This document shows positions 1 through 12,900 of a stretch of 64,000 nucleotides of DNA, one piece after another. The stretch comes from Loxodes magnus (Eukaryota; Ciliophora; Karyorelictea; Loxodida; Loxodidae): contig CAMPDV010000190.1 in NCBI GenBank assembly GCA_946699065.1, positions 1 to 64,000 on the forward strand, read 5' to 3'. A model generated the notes under the pieces. That model made no database searches and was not told where the DNA came from. It saw only the letters and a list, made by a program, of their open reading frames with translations. The first letter of the stretch is position 1. Each line of letters begins with the position of its first letter. The translations under genes and the position numbers were made by a program.

Positions 1-1436
1 TTTCTTTCTTTACTTCTTCACTTTTCAAAATACTATAACTTCTCAAAGCATACTCAATAAAACTGAAATTCTATCTTCTTTTCTTACTTTAGTCCTTCAC
101 TTTTCAAAATACTATAACTTCTCAAAGCATACTCAATAAAACTGAAATTCTATCTTCTTTTATTACTTAACTCCTTCACTTTTCAAAATACTATAACTTC
201 TCAAAGCATACTCAATAAAACTGAAATTCTATCTTCTTTTCTTACTTTACTTCTTCACTTTTCAAAATACCTATAACTTCTCAAAGCATACTCAATAAAA
301 CTGAAATTCTATCTTCTTTTCTTACTTTACTTCTTCACTTTTCAAAATACTATAACTTCTCAAAGCATACTCAATAAAACTGAAATTCTATCTTCTTTTC
401 TTACTTTACTTCTTCACTTTTCAAAATACTATAACTTCTCAAAGCATACTCAATAAAACTGAAATTCTATCTTCTTTTCTTACTTTACTCCTTCACTTTT
501 CTAAGTTCTTATAACTTCTCAAAGCATACTCAATAAAACTGAAATTCTATCTTCTTTTCTTACTTTACTTCTTCACTTTTCAAAATACTATAACTTCTCA
601 AAGCATACTCAATAAAACTGAAATTCTATCTTCTTTTCTTACTTTACTTCTTCACTTTTCAAAATACCTATAACTTCTCAAAGCATACTCAATAAAACTG
701 AAATTCTATCTTCTTTTCTTACTTTACTCCTTCACTTTTCAAAATACTATAACTTCTCAAAGCATACTCAATAAAACTGAAATTCTATCTTCTTTTCTTT
801 CTTTACTTCTTCACTTTTCAAAATACTATAACTTCTCAAAGCATACTCAATAAAACTGAAATTCTATCTTCTTTTCTTACTTTACTTCTTCACTTTTCAA
901 AATACTATAACTTCTCAAAGCATACTCAATAAAACTGAAATTCTATCTTCTTTTCTTTCTTTACTCCTTCACTTTTCAAAATACTATAACTTTTCAAAGC
1001 ATACTCAATAAAACTGAAATTCTATCTTCTTTTCTTTCTTTACTCCTTCACTTTTCAAAATACTATAACTTCTCAAAGCATACTCAATAAAACTGAAATT
1101 CTATCTTCTTTTCTTACTTTACTCCTTCACTTTTCAAAATACTATAACTTCTCAAAGCATACTCAATAAAACTGAAATTCTATCTTCTTTTATTACTTAA
1201 CTCCTTCACTTTTCAAAATACTATAACTTTTCAAAGCATACTCAATAAAACTGAAATTCTATCTTCTTTTCTTTCTTTACTTCTTCACTTTTCAAAATAC
1301 TATAACTTCTCAAAGCATACTCAATAAAATTGAAATTCTATCTTCTTTTCTTACTTTACTTCTTCACTTTTCAAAATACTATAACTTTTCAAAGCATACT
1401 CAATAAAACTGAAATTCTATCTTCTTTTCTTTCTTT

Positions 1437-1575
1437 ACTCCTTTGCTTTTCAAAATACTTATATCTTCTCAAAGCATACTCAATAAAACTGAAATTCTAT
1501 CTTCTTTTCTTACTTTAATCATTCACTTTTCAAAATACCTAAAACTTTTCAAAGCATACTCAAAGCATACTCAAT
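1437..1575 (+). repeat. Composite A multimer (TTTGC / AATCATTC / duplicated 12-mer)
   Basis: First example of a marker series. A monomer with CTCCTTTGCTTTTC and CTTATATC is followed by one with TTTAATCATTCAC and CCTA, then a 12-bp tandem duplication of CAAAGCATACTC (1,550-1,573). TTTGC followed in the next monomer by AATCATTC recurs with the TTTGC G at 2,646, 3,662, 4,228, 4,546, 7,566, 8,223, 9,264 and 9,503. The 12-mer duplication is missing after 4,228 and 9,264. The fixed order across independent sites indicates that the block was amplified as a unit. Confidence 0.85.
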
Positions 1576-2639
1576 AAAACTGAAATTCTATCTTCTTTTC
1601 TTACTTAACTTCTTCACTTTTCAAAATACTATAACTTCTCAAAGCATACTCAATAAAACTGAAATTCTATCTTCTTTTCTTACTTTACTCCTTCACTTTT
1701 CTAAGTTCTTATAACTTCTCAAAGCATACTCAATAAAACTGAAATTCTATCTTCTTTTCTTACTTTACTCCTTCACTTTTCAAAATACTATAACTTCTCA
1801 AAGCATACTCAATAAAACTGAAATTCTATCTTCTTTTCTTTCTTTACTTCTTCACTTTTCAAAATACTATAACTTCTCAAAGCATACTCAATAAAACTGA
1901 AATTCTATCTTCTTTTCTTTCTTTACTCCTTTGCTTTTCAAAATACTTATATCTTCTCAAAGCATACTCAATAAAACTGAAATTCTATCTTCTTTTCTTA
2001 CTTTACTCCTTCACTTTTCAAAATACTATAACTTCTCAAAGCATACTCAATAAAACTGAAATTCTATCTTCTTTTCTTACTTTACTCCTTCACTTTTCAA
2101 AATACTATAACTTCTCAAAGCATACTCAATAAAACTGAAATTCTATCTTCTTTTCTTTCTTTACTCCTTCACTTTTCAAAATACTATAACTTTTCAAAGC
2201 ATACTCAATAAAACTGAAATTCTATCTTCTTTTCTTTCTTTACTCCTTCACTTTTCAAAATACTATAACTTTTCAAAGCATACTCAATAAAACTGAAATT
2301 CTATCTTCTTTTCTTACTTTACTCCTTCACTTTTCAAAATACTATAACTTCTCAAAGCATACTCAATAAAACTGAAATTCTATCTTCTTTTCTTTCTTTA
2401 CTTCTTCACTTTTCAAAATACTATAACTTCTCAAAGCATACTCAATAAAACTGAAATTCTATCTTCTTTTCTTACTTTACTTCTTCACTTTTCAAAATAC
2501 TATAACTTTTCAAAGCATACTCAATAAAACTGAAATTCTATCTTCTTTTCTTTCTTTACTTCTTCACTTTTCAAAATACCTATAACTTCTCAAAGCATAC
2601 TCAATAAAACTGAAATTCTATCTTCTTTTCTTTCTTTAC

Positions 2640-2790
2640 TCCTTTGCTTTTCAAAATACTTATATCTTCTCAAAGCATACTCAATAAAACTGAAATTCTA
2701 TCTTCTTTTCTTACTTTAATCATTCACTTTTCAAAATACCTATAACTTCTCAAAGCATACTCAAAGCATACTCAATAAAACTGAAATTCT
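2640..2790 (+). repeat. Composite A multimer, second copy
   Basis: Shows the same order as the first copy: CCTTTGCTTTTC with CTTATATC, then TTTAATCATTC with CCTATAAC, then a duplicated CAAAGCATACTC at 2,751-2,774. Shortly downstream a truncated monomer (2,860/2,861) and a third AATCATTC unit without a preceding TTTGC monomer (3,008-3,066) occur, so the multimer has also been broken up locally. Confidence 0.8.
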
Positions 2791-2840
2791 ATCTTCTTTT
2801 CTTACTTTACTCCTTCACTTTTCAAAATACTATAACTTCT

Positions 2841-2930
2841 CAAAGCATACTCAATAAAACTTCTTCACTTTTCAAAATACTATAACTTCTCAAAGCATAC
2901 TCAATAAAACTGAAATTCTTTTCTTTCTTT
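2841..2930 (+). repeat. Truncated A monomers
   Basis: At 2,860/2,861 TCAATAAAAC joins directly to TTCTTCAC, so about 29 bp (GAAATTC through the pyrimidine tract) are missing and a ~50-bp monomer results. The next copy, at 2,911-2,930, reads TGAAATTCTTTTC and lacks about 7 bp (TATCTTC). Neighbours on both sides are full length. These look like internal deletions between short pyrimidine repeats. Confidence 0.85.
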
Positions 2931-4499
2931 ACTTCTTCACTTTTCAAAATACTATAACTTCTCAAAGCATACTCAATAAAACTGAAATTCTATCTTCTTT
3001 TCTTACTTTAATCATTCACTTTTCAAAATACCTATAACTTCTCAAAGCATACTCAAAGCATACTCAATAAAACTGAAATTCTATCTTCTTTTCTTACTTT
3101 ACTCCTTCACTTTTCAAAATACTATAACTTCTCAAAGCATACTCAATAAAACTGAAATTCTATCTTCTTTTCTTTCTTTACTTCTTCACTTTTCAAAATA
3201 CTATAACTTCTCAAAGCATACTCAATAAAACTGAAATTCTATCTTCTTTTCTTACTTTAGTCCTTCACTTTTCAAAATACTATAACTTCTCAAAGCATAC
3301 TCAATAAAACTGAAATTCTATCTTCTTTTCTTACTTTAGTCCTTCACTTTTCAAAATACTATAACTTCTCAAAGCATACTCAATAAAACTGAAACTCTAT
3401 CTTCTTTTCTTACTTTACTCCTTCACTTTTCAAAATACTATAACTTCTCAAAGCATACTCAATAAAACTGAAATTCTATCTTCTTTTCTTACTTTAGTCC
3501 TTCACTTTTCAAAATACTATAACTTCTCAAAGCATACTCAATAAAACTGAAATTCTATCTTCTTTTCTTACTTTACTCCTTCACTTTTCAAAATACTATA
3601 ACTTCTCAAAGCATACTCAATAAAACTGAAATTCTATCTTCTTTTCTTTCTTTACTCCTTTGCTTTTCAAAATACTTATATCTTCTCAAAGCATACTCAA
3701 TAAAACTGAAATTCTATCTTCTTTTCTTACTTTAATCATTCACTTTTCAAAATACCTATAACTTCTCAAAGCATACTCAAAGCATACTCAATAAAACTGA
3801 AATTCTATCTTCTTTTCTTACTTTACTCCTTCACTTTTCAAAATACTATAACTTCTCAAAGCATACTCAATAAAACTGAAATTCTATCTTCTTTTCTTAC
3901 TTTACTCCTTCACTTTTCAAAATACTATAACTTCTCAAAGCATACTCAATAAAACTGAAATTCTATCTTCTTTTCTTTCTTTACTTCTTCACTTTTCAAA
4001 ATACTATAACTTCTCAAAGCATACTCAATAAAACTGAAATTCTATCTTCTTTTCTTACTTTAGTCCTTCACTTTTCAAAATACTATAACTTCTCAAAGCA
4101 TACTCAATAAAACTGAAATTCTATCTTCTTTTCTTTCTTTACTTCTTCACTTTTCAAAATACTATAACTTTTCAAAGCATACTCAATAAAACTGAAATTC
4201 TATCTTCTTTTCTTTCTTTACTCCTTTGCTTTTCAAAATACTTATATCTTCTCAAAGCATACTCAATAAAACTGAAATTCTATCTTCTTTTCTTACTTTA
4301 ATCATTCACTTTTCAAAATACCTATAACTTCTCAAAGCATACTCAATAAAACTGAAATTCTATCTTCTTTTCTTTCTTTACTCCTTCACTTTTCTAAATA
4401 CTATAACTTCTCAAAGCATACTCAATAAAACTGAAATTCTATCTTCTTTTCTTTCTTTACTTCTTCACTTTTCAAAATACTATAACTTTTCAAAGCATA

Positions 4500-5020
4500 C
4501 TCAATAAAACTGAAATTCTATCTTCTTTTCTTTCTTTACTCCTTTGCTTTTCAAAATACTTATATCTTCTCAAAGCATACTCAATAAAACTGAAATTCTA
4601 TCTTCTTTTCTTACTTTAATCATTCACTTTTCAAAATACCTATAACTTCTCAAAGCATACTCAAAGCATACTCAATAAAACTGAAATTCTATCTTCTTTT
4701 CATACTTTACTCCTTCACTTTTCAAAATACTATAACTTCTCAAAGCATACTCAATAAAACTGAAATTCTATCTTCTTTTCTTTCTTTACTTCTTCACTTT
4801 TCAAAATACTATAACTTCTCAAAGCATACTCAATAAAACTGAAATTCTATCTTCTTTTCTTACTTTAGTCCTTCACTTTTCAAAATACTATAACTTCTCA
4901 AAGCATACTCAATAAAACTGAAATTCTATCTTCTTTTCTTACTTTAGTCCTTCACTTTTCAAAATACTATAACTTCTCAAAGCATACTCAATAAAACTGA
5001 AATTCTATCTTCTTTTATTA
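4500..5020 (+). repeat. Segmental duplication, copy 1 of the ~4.9-kb superperiod
   Basis: The marker order TTTGC (G at 4,546), AATCATTC with doubled 12-mer, TTCTTTACTTC, TTTAGTCC twice, then TATTACTTAAC (A at 5,017) recurs at 9,503-9,974. Both end markers give an offset of 4,957 bp. The homology appears to continue to about 7.1 kb with the offset changing to 4,880 and later 4,574, as monomers were gained or lost in one copy. Confidence 0.8.
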
Positions 5021-6734
5021 CTTAACTCCTTCACTTTTCAAAATACTATAACTTCTCAAAGCATACTCAATAAAACTGAAATTCTATCTTCTTTTCTTAC
5101 TTTAGTCCTTCACTTTTCAAAATACTATAACTTCTCAAAGCATACTCAATAAAACTGAAATTCTATCTTCTTTTCTTACTTTACTCCTTCACTTTTCAAA
5201 ATACTATAACTTCTCAAAGCATACTCAATAAAACTGAAATTCTATCTTCTTTTCTTTCTTTACTTCTTCACTTTTCAAAATACTATAACTTCTCAAAGCA
5301 TACTCAATAAAACTGAAATTCTATCTTCTTTTCTTACTTTACTCCTTCACTTTTCAAAATACTATAACTTCTCAAAGCATACTCAATAAAACTGAAATTC
5401 TATCTTCTTTTCTTACTTTACTCCTTCACTTTTCTAAATACTATAACTTCTCAAAGCATACTCAATAAAACTGAAATTCTATCTTCTTTTCTTTCTTTAC
5501 TCCTTCACTTTTCAAAATACTATAACTTCTCAAAGCATACTCAATAAAACTGAAATTCTATCTTCTTTTCTTACTTTACTTCTTCACTTTTCAAAATACC
5601 TATAACTTCTCAAAGCATACTCAATAAAACTGAAATTCTATCTTCTTTTCTTACTTTACTTCTTCACTTTTCAAAATACTATAACTTCTCAAAGCATACT
5701 CAATAAAACTGAAATTCTATCTTCTTTTCTTACTTTACTTCTTCACTTTTCAAAATACCTATAACTTCTCAAAGCATACTCAATAAAACTGAAATTCTAT
5801 CTTCTTTTCTTACTTAACTCCTTCACTTTTCAAAATACTATAACTTCTCAAAGCATACTCAAAGCATACTCAATAAAACTGAAATTCTATCTTCTTTTCT
5901 TACTTTACTCCTTCACTTTTCAAAATACTATAACTTCTCAAAGCATACTCAATAAAACTGAAATTCTATCTTCTTTTCTTTCTTTACTTCTTCACTTTTC
6001 AAAATACTATAACTTCTCAAAGCATACTCAATAAAACTGAAATTCTATCTTCTTTTCTTACTTTAGTCCTTCACTTTTCAAAATACTATAACTTCTCAAA
6101 GCATACTCAATAAAACTGAAATTCTATCTTCTTTTCTTTCTTTACTTCTTCACTTTTCAAAATACTTATATCTTCTCAAAGCATACTCAATAAAACTGAA
6201 ATTCTATCTTCTTTTCTTACTTTACTTCTTCACTTTTCAAAATACTTATAACTTCTCAAAGCATACTCAATAAAACTGAAATTCTATCTTCTTTTCTTTC
6301 TTTACTTCTTCACTTTTCAAAATACTATAACTTCTCAAAGCATACTCAATAAAACTGAAATTCTATCTTCTTTTCTTACTTTACTCCTTCACTTTTCAAA
6401 ATACTATAACTTCTCAAAGCATACTCAATAAAACTGAAATTCTATCTTCTTTTCTTTCTTTACTCCTTCACTTTTCAAAATACTATAACTTCTCAAAGCA
6501 TACTCAATAAAACTGAAATTCTATCTTCTTTTCTTTCTTTACTTCTTCACTTTTCAAAATACTATAACTTCTCAAAGCATACTCAATAAAACTGAAATTC
6601 TATCTTCTTTTCTTTCTTTACTTCTTCACTTTTCAAAATACTATAACTTCTCAAAGCATACTCAATAAAACTGAAATTCTATCTTCTTTTCTTACTTTAC
6701 TTCTTCACTTTTCAAAATTCCTATAACTTCTCAA

Positions 6735-6795
6735 AGCATACTATAAAACGAAAATTCTATCTTCTTTTCTTTCTTTACTCCTATAACTATAACTT
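6735..6795 (+). repeat. Deleted and fused A monomers with ACTATAAAACG variant
   Basis: CATACTATAAAACGAAAATTC lacks the CAA of CATACTCAATAAAAC and carries a rare CpG (G at 6,750). The monomer then jumps from ACTCC to TATAACTATAAC at about 6,781, missing the TTCACTTTTCAAAATAC segment. The same ACTATAAAACG variant occurs at 11,074 without the second deletion. Copy 1 of the duplicated block therefore seems to have lost about 250 bp here. Confidence 0.8.
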
Positions 6796-7559
6796 CTCAA
6801 AGCATACTCAATAAAACTGAAATTCTATCTTCTTTTCTTACTTTACTTCTTCACTTTTCAAAATACCTATAACTTCTCAAAGCATACTATAAAACTGAAA
6901 TTCTATCTTCTTTTCTTTCTTTACTCCTTTGCTTTTCAAAATACTTATATCTTCTCAAAGCATACTCAATAAAACTGAAATTCTATCTTCTTTTCTTACT
7001 TTACTCCTTCACTTTTCAAAATACTTATAACTTCTCAAAGCATACTCAATAAAACTGAAATTAAATCTTCTTTTCTTTCTTTACTCCATCACTTTTCAAA
7101 ATACTATAACTTCTCAAAGCATACTCAATAAAACTGAAATTCTATCTTCTTTTCTTACTTTACTTCTTCACTTTTCAAAATACTATAACTTCTCAAAGCA
7201 TACTCAATAAAACTGAAATTCTATCTTCTTTTCTTACTTTACTCCTTCACTTTTCAAAATACTATAACTTCTCAAAGCATACTCAATAAAACTGAAATTC
7301 TATCTTCTTTTCTTACTTTAGTCCTTCACTTTTCAAAATACTATAACTTCTCAAAGCATACTCAATAAAACTGAAATTCTATCTTCTTTTCTTTCTTTAC
7401 TTCTTCACTTTTCAAAATACTATAACTTCTCAAAGCATACTCAATAAAAACTGAAATTCTATCTTCTTTTCTTTCTTTACTTCTTCACTTTTCAAAATAC
7501 TATAACTTTTCAAAGCATACTCAATAAAACTGAAATTCTATCTTCTTTTCTTTCTTTAC

Positions 7560-7710
7560 TCCTTTGCTTTTCAAAATACTTATATCTTCTCAAAGCATAC
7601 TCAATAAAACTGAAATTCTATCTTCTTTTCTTACTTTAATCATTCACTTTTCAAAATACCTAAAACTTTTCAAAGCATACTCAAAGCATACTCAAAGCAT
7701 ACTCAATAAA
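7560..7710 (+). repeat. Composite A multimer with triplicated 12-mer
   Basis: TTTGC monomer, then AATCATTC monomer, then three tandem copies of the 12-bp segment CAAAGCATACTC at 7,671-7,706, where other composite copies have two. The monomer is lengthened by 24 bp as a result. This is a second tandem level nested in the satellite and looks like slippage or unequal exchange of the duplicated 12-mer. Confidence 0.85.
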
Positions 7711-9449
7711 ACTGAAATTCTATCTTCTTTTTTTACTTTACTTCTTCACTTTTCAAAATACCTATAACTTCTCAAAGCATACTCAATAAAACTGAAATTC
7801 TATCTTCTTTTCTTTCTTTACTTCTTCACTTTTCAAAATACTATAACTTTTCAAAGCATACTCAATAAAACTGAAATTCTATCTTCTTTTCTTACTTTAG
7901 TCCTTCACTTTTCAAAATACTATAACTTCTCAAAGCATACTCAATAAAACTGAAATTCTATCTTCTTTTCTTTCTTTACTTCTTCACTTTTCAAAATACT
8001 ATAACTTCTCAAAGCATACTCAATAAAACTGAAATTCTATCTTCTTTTCTTACTTTAGTCCTTCACTTTTCAAAATACTATAACTTCTCAAAGCATACTC
8101 AATAAAACTGAAATTCTATCTTCTTTTCTTTCTTTACTTCTTCACTTTTCAAAATACTATAACTTTTCAAAGCATACTCAATAAAACTGAAATTCTATCT
8201 TCTTTTCTTTCTTTACTCCTTTGCTTTTCAAAATTCTTATATCTTCTCAAAGCATACTCAATAAAACTGAAATTCTATCTTCTTTTCTTACTTTAATCAT
8301 TCACTTTTCAAAATACCTATAACTTCTCAAAGCATACTCAAAGCATACTCAATAAAACTGAAATTCTATCTTCTTTTCTTACTTTACTCCTTCACTTTTC
8401 AAAATACTATAACTTCTCAAAGCATACTCAATAAAACTGAAATTCTATCTTCTTTTCTTTCTTTACTTCTTCACTTTTCAAAATACTATAACTTCTCAAA
8501 GCATACTCAATAAAACTGAAATTCTATCTTCTTTTCTTACTTTACTCCTTCACTTTTCAAAATACTATAACTTCTCAAAGCATACTCAATAAAACTGAAA
8601 TTCTATCTTCTTTTCTTACTTTAGTCCTTCACTTTTCAAAATACTATAACTTCTCAAAGCATACTCAATAAAACTGAAATTCTATCTTCTTTTCTTTCTT
8701 TACTTCTTCACTTTTCAAAATACTATAACTTCTCAAAGCATACTCAATAAAACTGAAATTCTATCTTCTTTTCTTACTTTACTCCTTCACTTTTCAAAAT
8801 ACTATAACTTCTCAAAGCATACTCAATAAAACTGAAATTCTATCTTCTTTTCTTACTTTGGTCCTTCACTTTTCAAAATACTAGAACTTCTCAAAGCATA
8901 CTCAATAAAACTGAAATTCTATCTTCTTTTCTTACTTTACTTCTTCACTTTTCAAAATACCTATAACTTCTCAAAGCATACTCAATAAAACTGAAATTCT
9001 ATCTTCTTTTCTTACTTTACTTCTTCACTTTTCAAAATACTATAACTTCTCAAAGCATACTCAATAAAACTGAAATTCTATCTTCTTTTCTTTCTTTAGT
9101 CCTTCACTTTTCAAAATACTATAACTTCTCAAAGCATACTCAATAAAACTGAAATTCTATCTTCTTTTCTTTCTTTACTTCTTCACTTTTCAAAATACTA
9201 TAACTTTTCAAAGCATACTCAATAAAACTGAAATTCTATCTTCTTTTCTTTCTTTACTCCTTTGCTTTTCAAAATACTTATATCTTCTCAAAGCATACTC
9301 AATAAAACTGAAATTCTATCTTCTTTTCTTACTTTAATCATTCACTTTTCAAAATACCTATAACTTCTCAAAGCATACTCAATAAAACTGAAATTCTATC
9401 TTCTTTTATTACTTAACTTCTTCACTTTTCAAAATACTATAACTTTTCA

Positions 9450-9980
9450 AAGCATACTCAATAAAACTGAAATTCTATCTTCTTTTCTTTCTTTACTCCT
9501 TTGCTTTTCAAAATACTTATATCTTCTCAAAGCATACTCAATAAAACTGAAATTCTATCTTCTTTTCTTACTTTAATCATTCACTTTTCAAAATACCTAT
9601 AACTTCTCAAAGCATACTCAAAGCATACTCAATAAAACTGAAATTCTATCTTCTTTTCTTACTTTACTCCTTCACTTTTCAAAATACTATAACTTCTCAA
9701 AGCATACTCAATAAAACTGAAATTCTATCTTCTTTTCTTTCTTTACTTCTTCACTTTTCAAAATACTATAACTTCTCAAAGCATACTCAATAATACTGAA
9801 ATTCTATCTTCTTTTCTTACTTTAGTCCTTCACTTTTCAAAATACTATAACTTCTCAAAGCATACTCAATAAAACTGAAATTCTATCTTCTTTTCTTACT
9901 TTAGTCCTTCACTTTTCAAAATACTATAACTTCTCAAAGCATACTCAATAAAACTGAAATTCTATCTTCTTTTATTACTT
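9450..9980 (+). repeat. Segmental duplication, copy 2 of the ~4.9-kb superperiod
   Basis: Matches 4,500-5,020 at +4,957 bp in marker order (TTTGC at 9,503, doubled 12-mer at 9,608-9,631, two TTTAGTCC units, TATTACTTAAC at 9,974). Minor differences are a CATACTTT in copy 1 and AACTTC versus AACTCC after TATTACTT. Further homologous stretches follow at 10,360-10,760 (to 5,480-5,880) and 10,930-11,670 (to 6,600-7,100). Confidence 0.8.
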
Positions 9981-10929
9981 AACTTCTTCACTTTTCAAAA
10001 TACTATAACTTCTCAAAGCATACTCAATAAAACTGAAATTCTATCTTCTTTTCTTACTTTACTTCTTCACTTTTCAAAATACTATAACTTCTCAAAGCAT
10101 ACTCAATAAAACTGAAATTCTATCTTCTTTTCTTACTTTACTCCTTCACTTTTCTAAGTTCTTATAACTTCTCAAAGCATACTCAATAAAACTGAAATTC
10201 TATCTTCTTTTCTTTCTTTACTTCTTCACTTTTCAAAATACTATAACTTCTCAAAGCATACTCAATAAAACTGAAATTCTATCTTCTTTTCTTACTTTAC
10301 TTCTTCACTTTTCAAAATACCTATAACTTCTCAAAGCATACTCAATAAAACTGAAATTCTATCTTCTTTTCTTTCTTTACTCCTTCACTTTTCAAAATAC
10401 TATAACTTCTCAAAGCATACTCAATAAAACTGAAATTCTATCTTCTTTTCTTACTTTACTTCTTCACTTTTCAAAATACCTATAACTTCTCAAAGCATAC
10501 TCAATAAAACTGAAATTCTATCTTCTTTTCTTACTTTACTTCTTCACTTTTCAAAATACTATAACTTCTCAAAGCATACTCAATAAAACTGAAATTCTAT
10601 CTTCTTTTCTTACTTTACTTCTTCACTTTTCAAAATACCTATAACTTCTCAAAGCATACTCAATAAAACTGAAATTCTATCTTCTTTTCTTACTTAAGTC
10701 CTTCACTTTTCAAAATACTATAACTTCTCAAAGCATACTCAAAGCATACTCAATAAAACTGAAATTCTATCTTCTTTTCTTTCTTTACTTCTTCACTTTT
10801 CAAAATACTATAACTTTTCAAAGCATACTCAATAAAACTGAAATTCTATCTTCTTTTCTTTCTTTACTCCTTTGCTTTTCAAAATACTATAACTTCTCAA
10901 AGCATACTCAATAAAACTGAAATTCTATC

Positions 10930-11680
10930 TTCTTTTCTTTCTTTACTTCTTCACTTTTCAAAATACTATAACTTCTCAAAGCATACTCAATAAAACTGAA
11001 ATTCTATCTTCTTTTCTTACTTTACTTCTTCACTTTTCAAAATTCCTATAACTTCTCAAAGCATACTATAAAACGAAAATTCTATCTTCTTTTCTTTCTT
11101 TACTCCTTTGCTTTTCAAAATACTTATATCTTCTCAAAGCATACTCAATAAAACTGAAATTCTATCTTCTTTTCTTACTTTACTCCTTCACTTTTCAAAA
11201 TACTATAACTTCTCAAAGCATACTCAATAAAACTGAAATTCTATCTTCTTTTCTTTCTTTACTCCTTCACTTTTCAAAATACTATAACTTCTTAAAGCAT
11301 ACTCAATAAAACTGAAATTCTATCTTCTTTTCTTTCTTTACTTCTTCACTTTTCAAAATACTATAACTTCTCAAAGCATACTCAATAAAACTGAAATTCT
11401 ATCTTCTTTTCTTACTTTACTTCTTCACTTTTCAAAATACCTATAACTTCTCAAAGCATACTATAAAACTGAAATTCTATCTTCTTTTCTTTCTTTACTC
11501 CTTTGCTTTTCAAAATACTTATATCTTCTCAAAGCATACTCAATAAAACTGAAATTCTATCTTCTTTTCTTACTTTACTCCTTCACTTTTCAAAATACTT
11601 ATAACTTCTCAAAGCATACTCAATAAAACTGAAATTAAATCTTCTTTTCTTTCTTTACTCCATCACTTTTCAAACTGAAA
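10930..11680 (+). repeat. Segmental copy of 6,600-7,100 with ~250 bp more
   Basis: The ACTATAAAACG variant (G at 11,074) pairs with 6,750 at offset 4,324. ACTATAAAACTG (C at 11,461) and GAAATTAAATC (G at 11,631) pair with 6,887 and 7,057, both at offset 4,574. The 250-bp change in offset equals about three monomers and falls where copy 1 shows a fused monomer. At 11,674 this copy jumps from TTTTCAAA straight to CTGAAATTC, deleting about 35 bp. Confidence 0.82.
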
Positions 11681-12739
11681 TTCTATCTTCTTTTTTTACT
11701 TTACTTCTTCACTTTTCAAAATACCTATAACTTCTCAAAGCATACTCAATAAAACTGAAATTCTATCTTCTTTTCTTTCTTTACTTCTTCACTTTTCAAA
11801 ATACTATAACTTTTCAAAGCATACTCAATAAAACTGAAATTCTATCTTCTTTTCTTACTTTAATCATTCACTTTTCAAAATACCTATAACTTCTCAAAGC
11901 ATACTCAAAGCATACTCAATAAAACTGAAATTCTATCTTCTTTTCTTACTTTACTCCTTCACTTTTCAAAATACTATAACTTCTCAAAGCATACTCAATA
12001 AAACTGAAATTCTATCTTCTTTTATTTACTTTAGTTTTTCACTTTTCAAAATACTTATAACTTCTCAAATCATACTCAATAAAACTGAAATTCTATCTTC
12101 TTTTATTTCTTAACTCCTTCACTTTTCAAAATACTATAACTTCTCAAAGCATACTCAATAAAACTTAAATTCTATCTTCTTTTCTTACTTTACTCCTTCA
12201 CTTTTCAAAATACCTATAACTTCTCAAAGCATACTCAATAAAACTGAAATTCTATCTTCTTTTATTTTCTTTACTTTTTCACTTTTCAAAATACTTATAA
12301 CTTCTCAAAGCATACTCAATAAAACTGAAACTCTATCTTCTTTTCTTTCTTTACTCCTTCACTTTTCAAAATACTTATAACTTCTCAAAGCATACTCAAT
12401 AAAACTGAAATTCTATCTTCTTTTCTTTCTTTACTCCTTCACTTTTCAAAATACTATAACTTCTCAAAGCATACTCAATAAAACTGAAATTCTATCTTCT
12501 TTTCTTACTTTACTCCTTCACTTTTCAAAATACTATAACTTCTCAAAGCATACTCAATAAAACTGAAATTCTATGTTCTTTTCTTACTTTACTCCTTCAC
12601 TTTTCTAAATACTTATAACTTCTCAAAGCATACTCAATAAAACTGAAATTCTATCTTCTTTCTATTACTTAACTCCTTCACTTTTCAAAATACTTATAAC
12701 TTCTCAAATCATACTCAATAAAACTGAAATTCTATCTTC

Positions 12740-12900
12740 TTTTATTTTCTTCTCAAAGCACTACTCAATAAAACTGAAACTCTATCTTCTTTTCTCAAAT
12801 CATACTCAATAAAACTGAAACTCTATCTTCTTTTCTTTCTTTACTCCCTTACTATAACTTCTCAAAGCATACTCAATAAAACTGACTTCACTTTTCAAAA
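12740..12900 (+). repeat. Scrambled patch of partial A monomers
   Basis: Several consecutive incomplete monomers. TTTATTTTC joins TTCTCAAAGCACTACTC at about 12,750. A second unit ends in TTTTCTCAAATCATAC at about 12,794. ACTCCCTTACTATAAC at about 12,845 lacks the CACTTTTCAAAA segment. AAAACTGACTTCAC at about 12,884 skips the GAAATTC-to-TTTAC part. It separates the mixed domain upstream from the more uniform one downstream and looks like a recombination scar of several deletions. Confidence 0.85.

Larger units (their letters stand above)
1..12740 (+). repeat. A subdomain 1: heterogeneous A monomers with composite multimers
   Basis: This stretch has the most mixed family A monomers. Marker variants include TTTAGTCC, TATTACTTAAC, CCTATAAC, TTTGCTTTTC, TTTAATCATTCAC and the internally duplicated CAAAGCATACTC. 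These markers tend to occur in fixed order, so the multimer rather than the single monomer has often been copied. Long-range copies at about 4.9-kb offset are annotated separately. The duplicated 12-mer and TTTAATCATTC are almost confined to this end of A, which sets it apart from the A sequence downstream. Confidence 0.85.

Noticed and set aside
1330..1518. 62-residue open frame on the + strand
   Set aside because: It starts at a TTG created by one C-to-T change (AAAATTGAAATTC) and simply reads through about 2.4 satellite monomers. The product is low-complexity Leu/Phe/Ser-rich, and equivalent frames in neighbouring monomers are closed by stops. Not a gene.
7564..7767. 67-residue open frame on the + strand
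   Set aside because: It begins at TTG in a TTTGCTTTTC variant and stays open because the 12-bp triplication keeps frame. The sequence is translated satellite, with the same peptide fragments repeated inside it. Not a gene.
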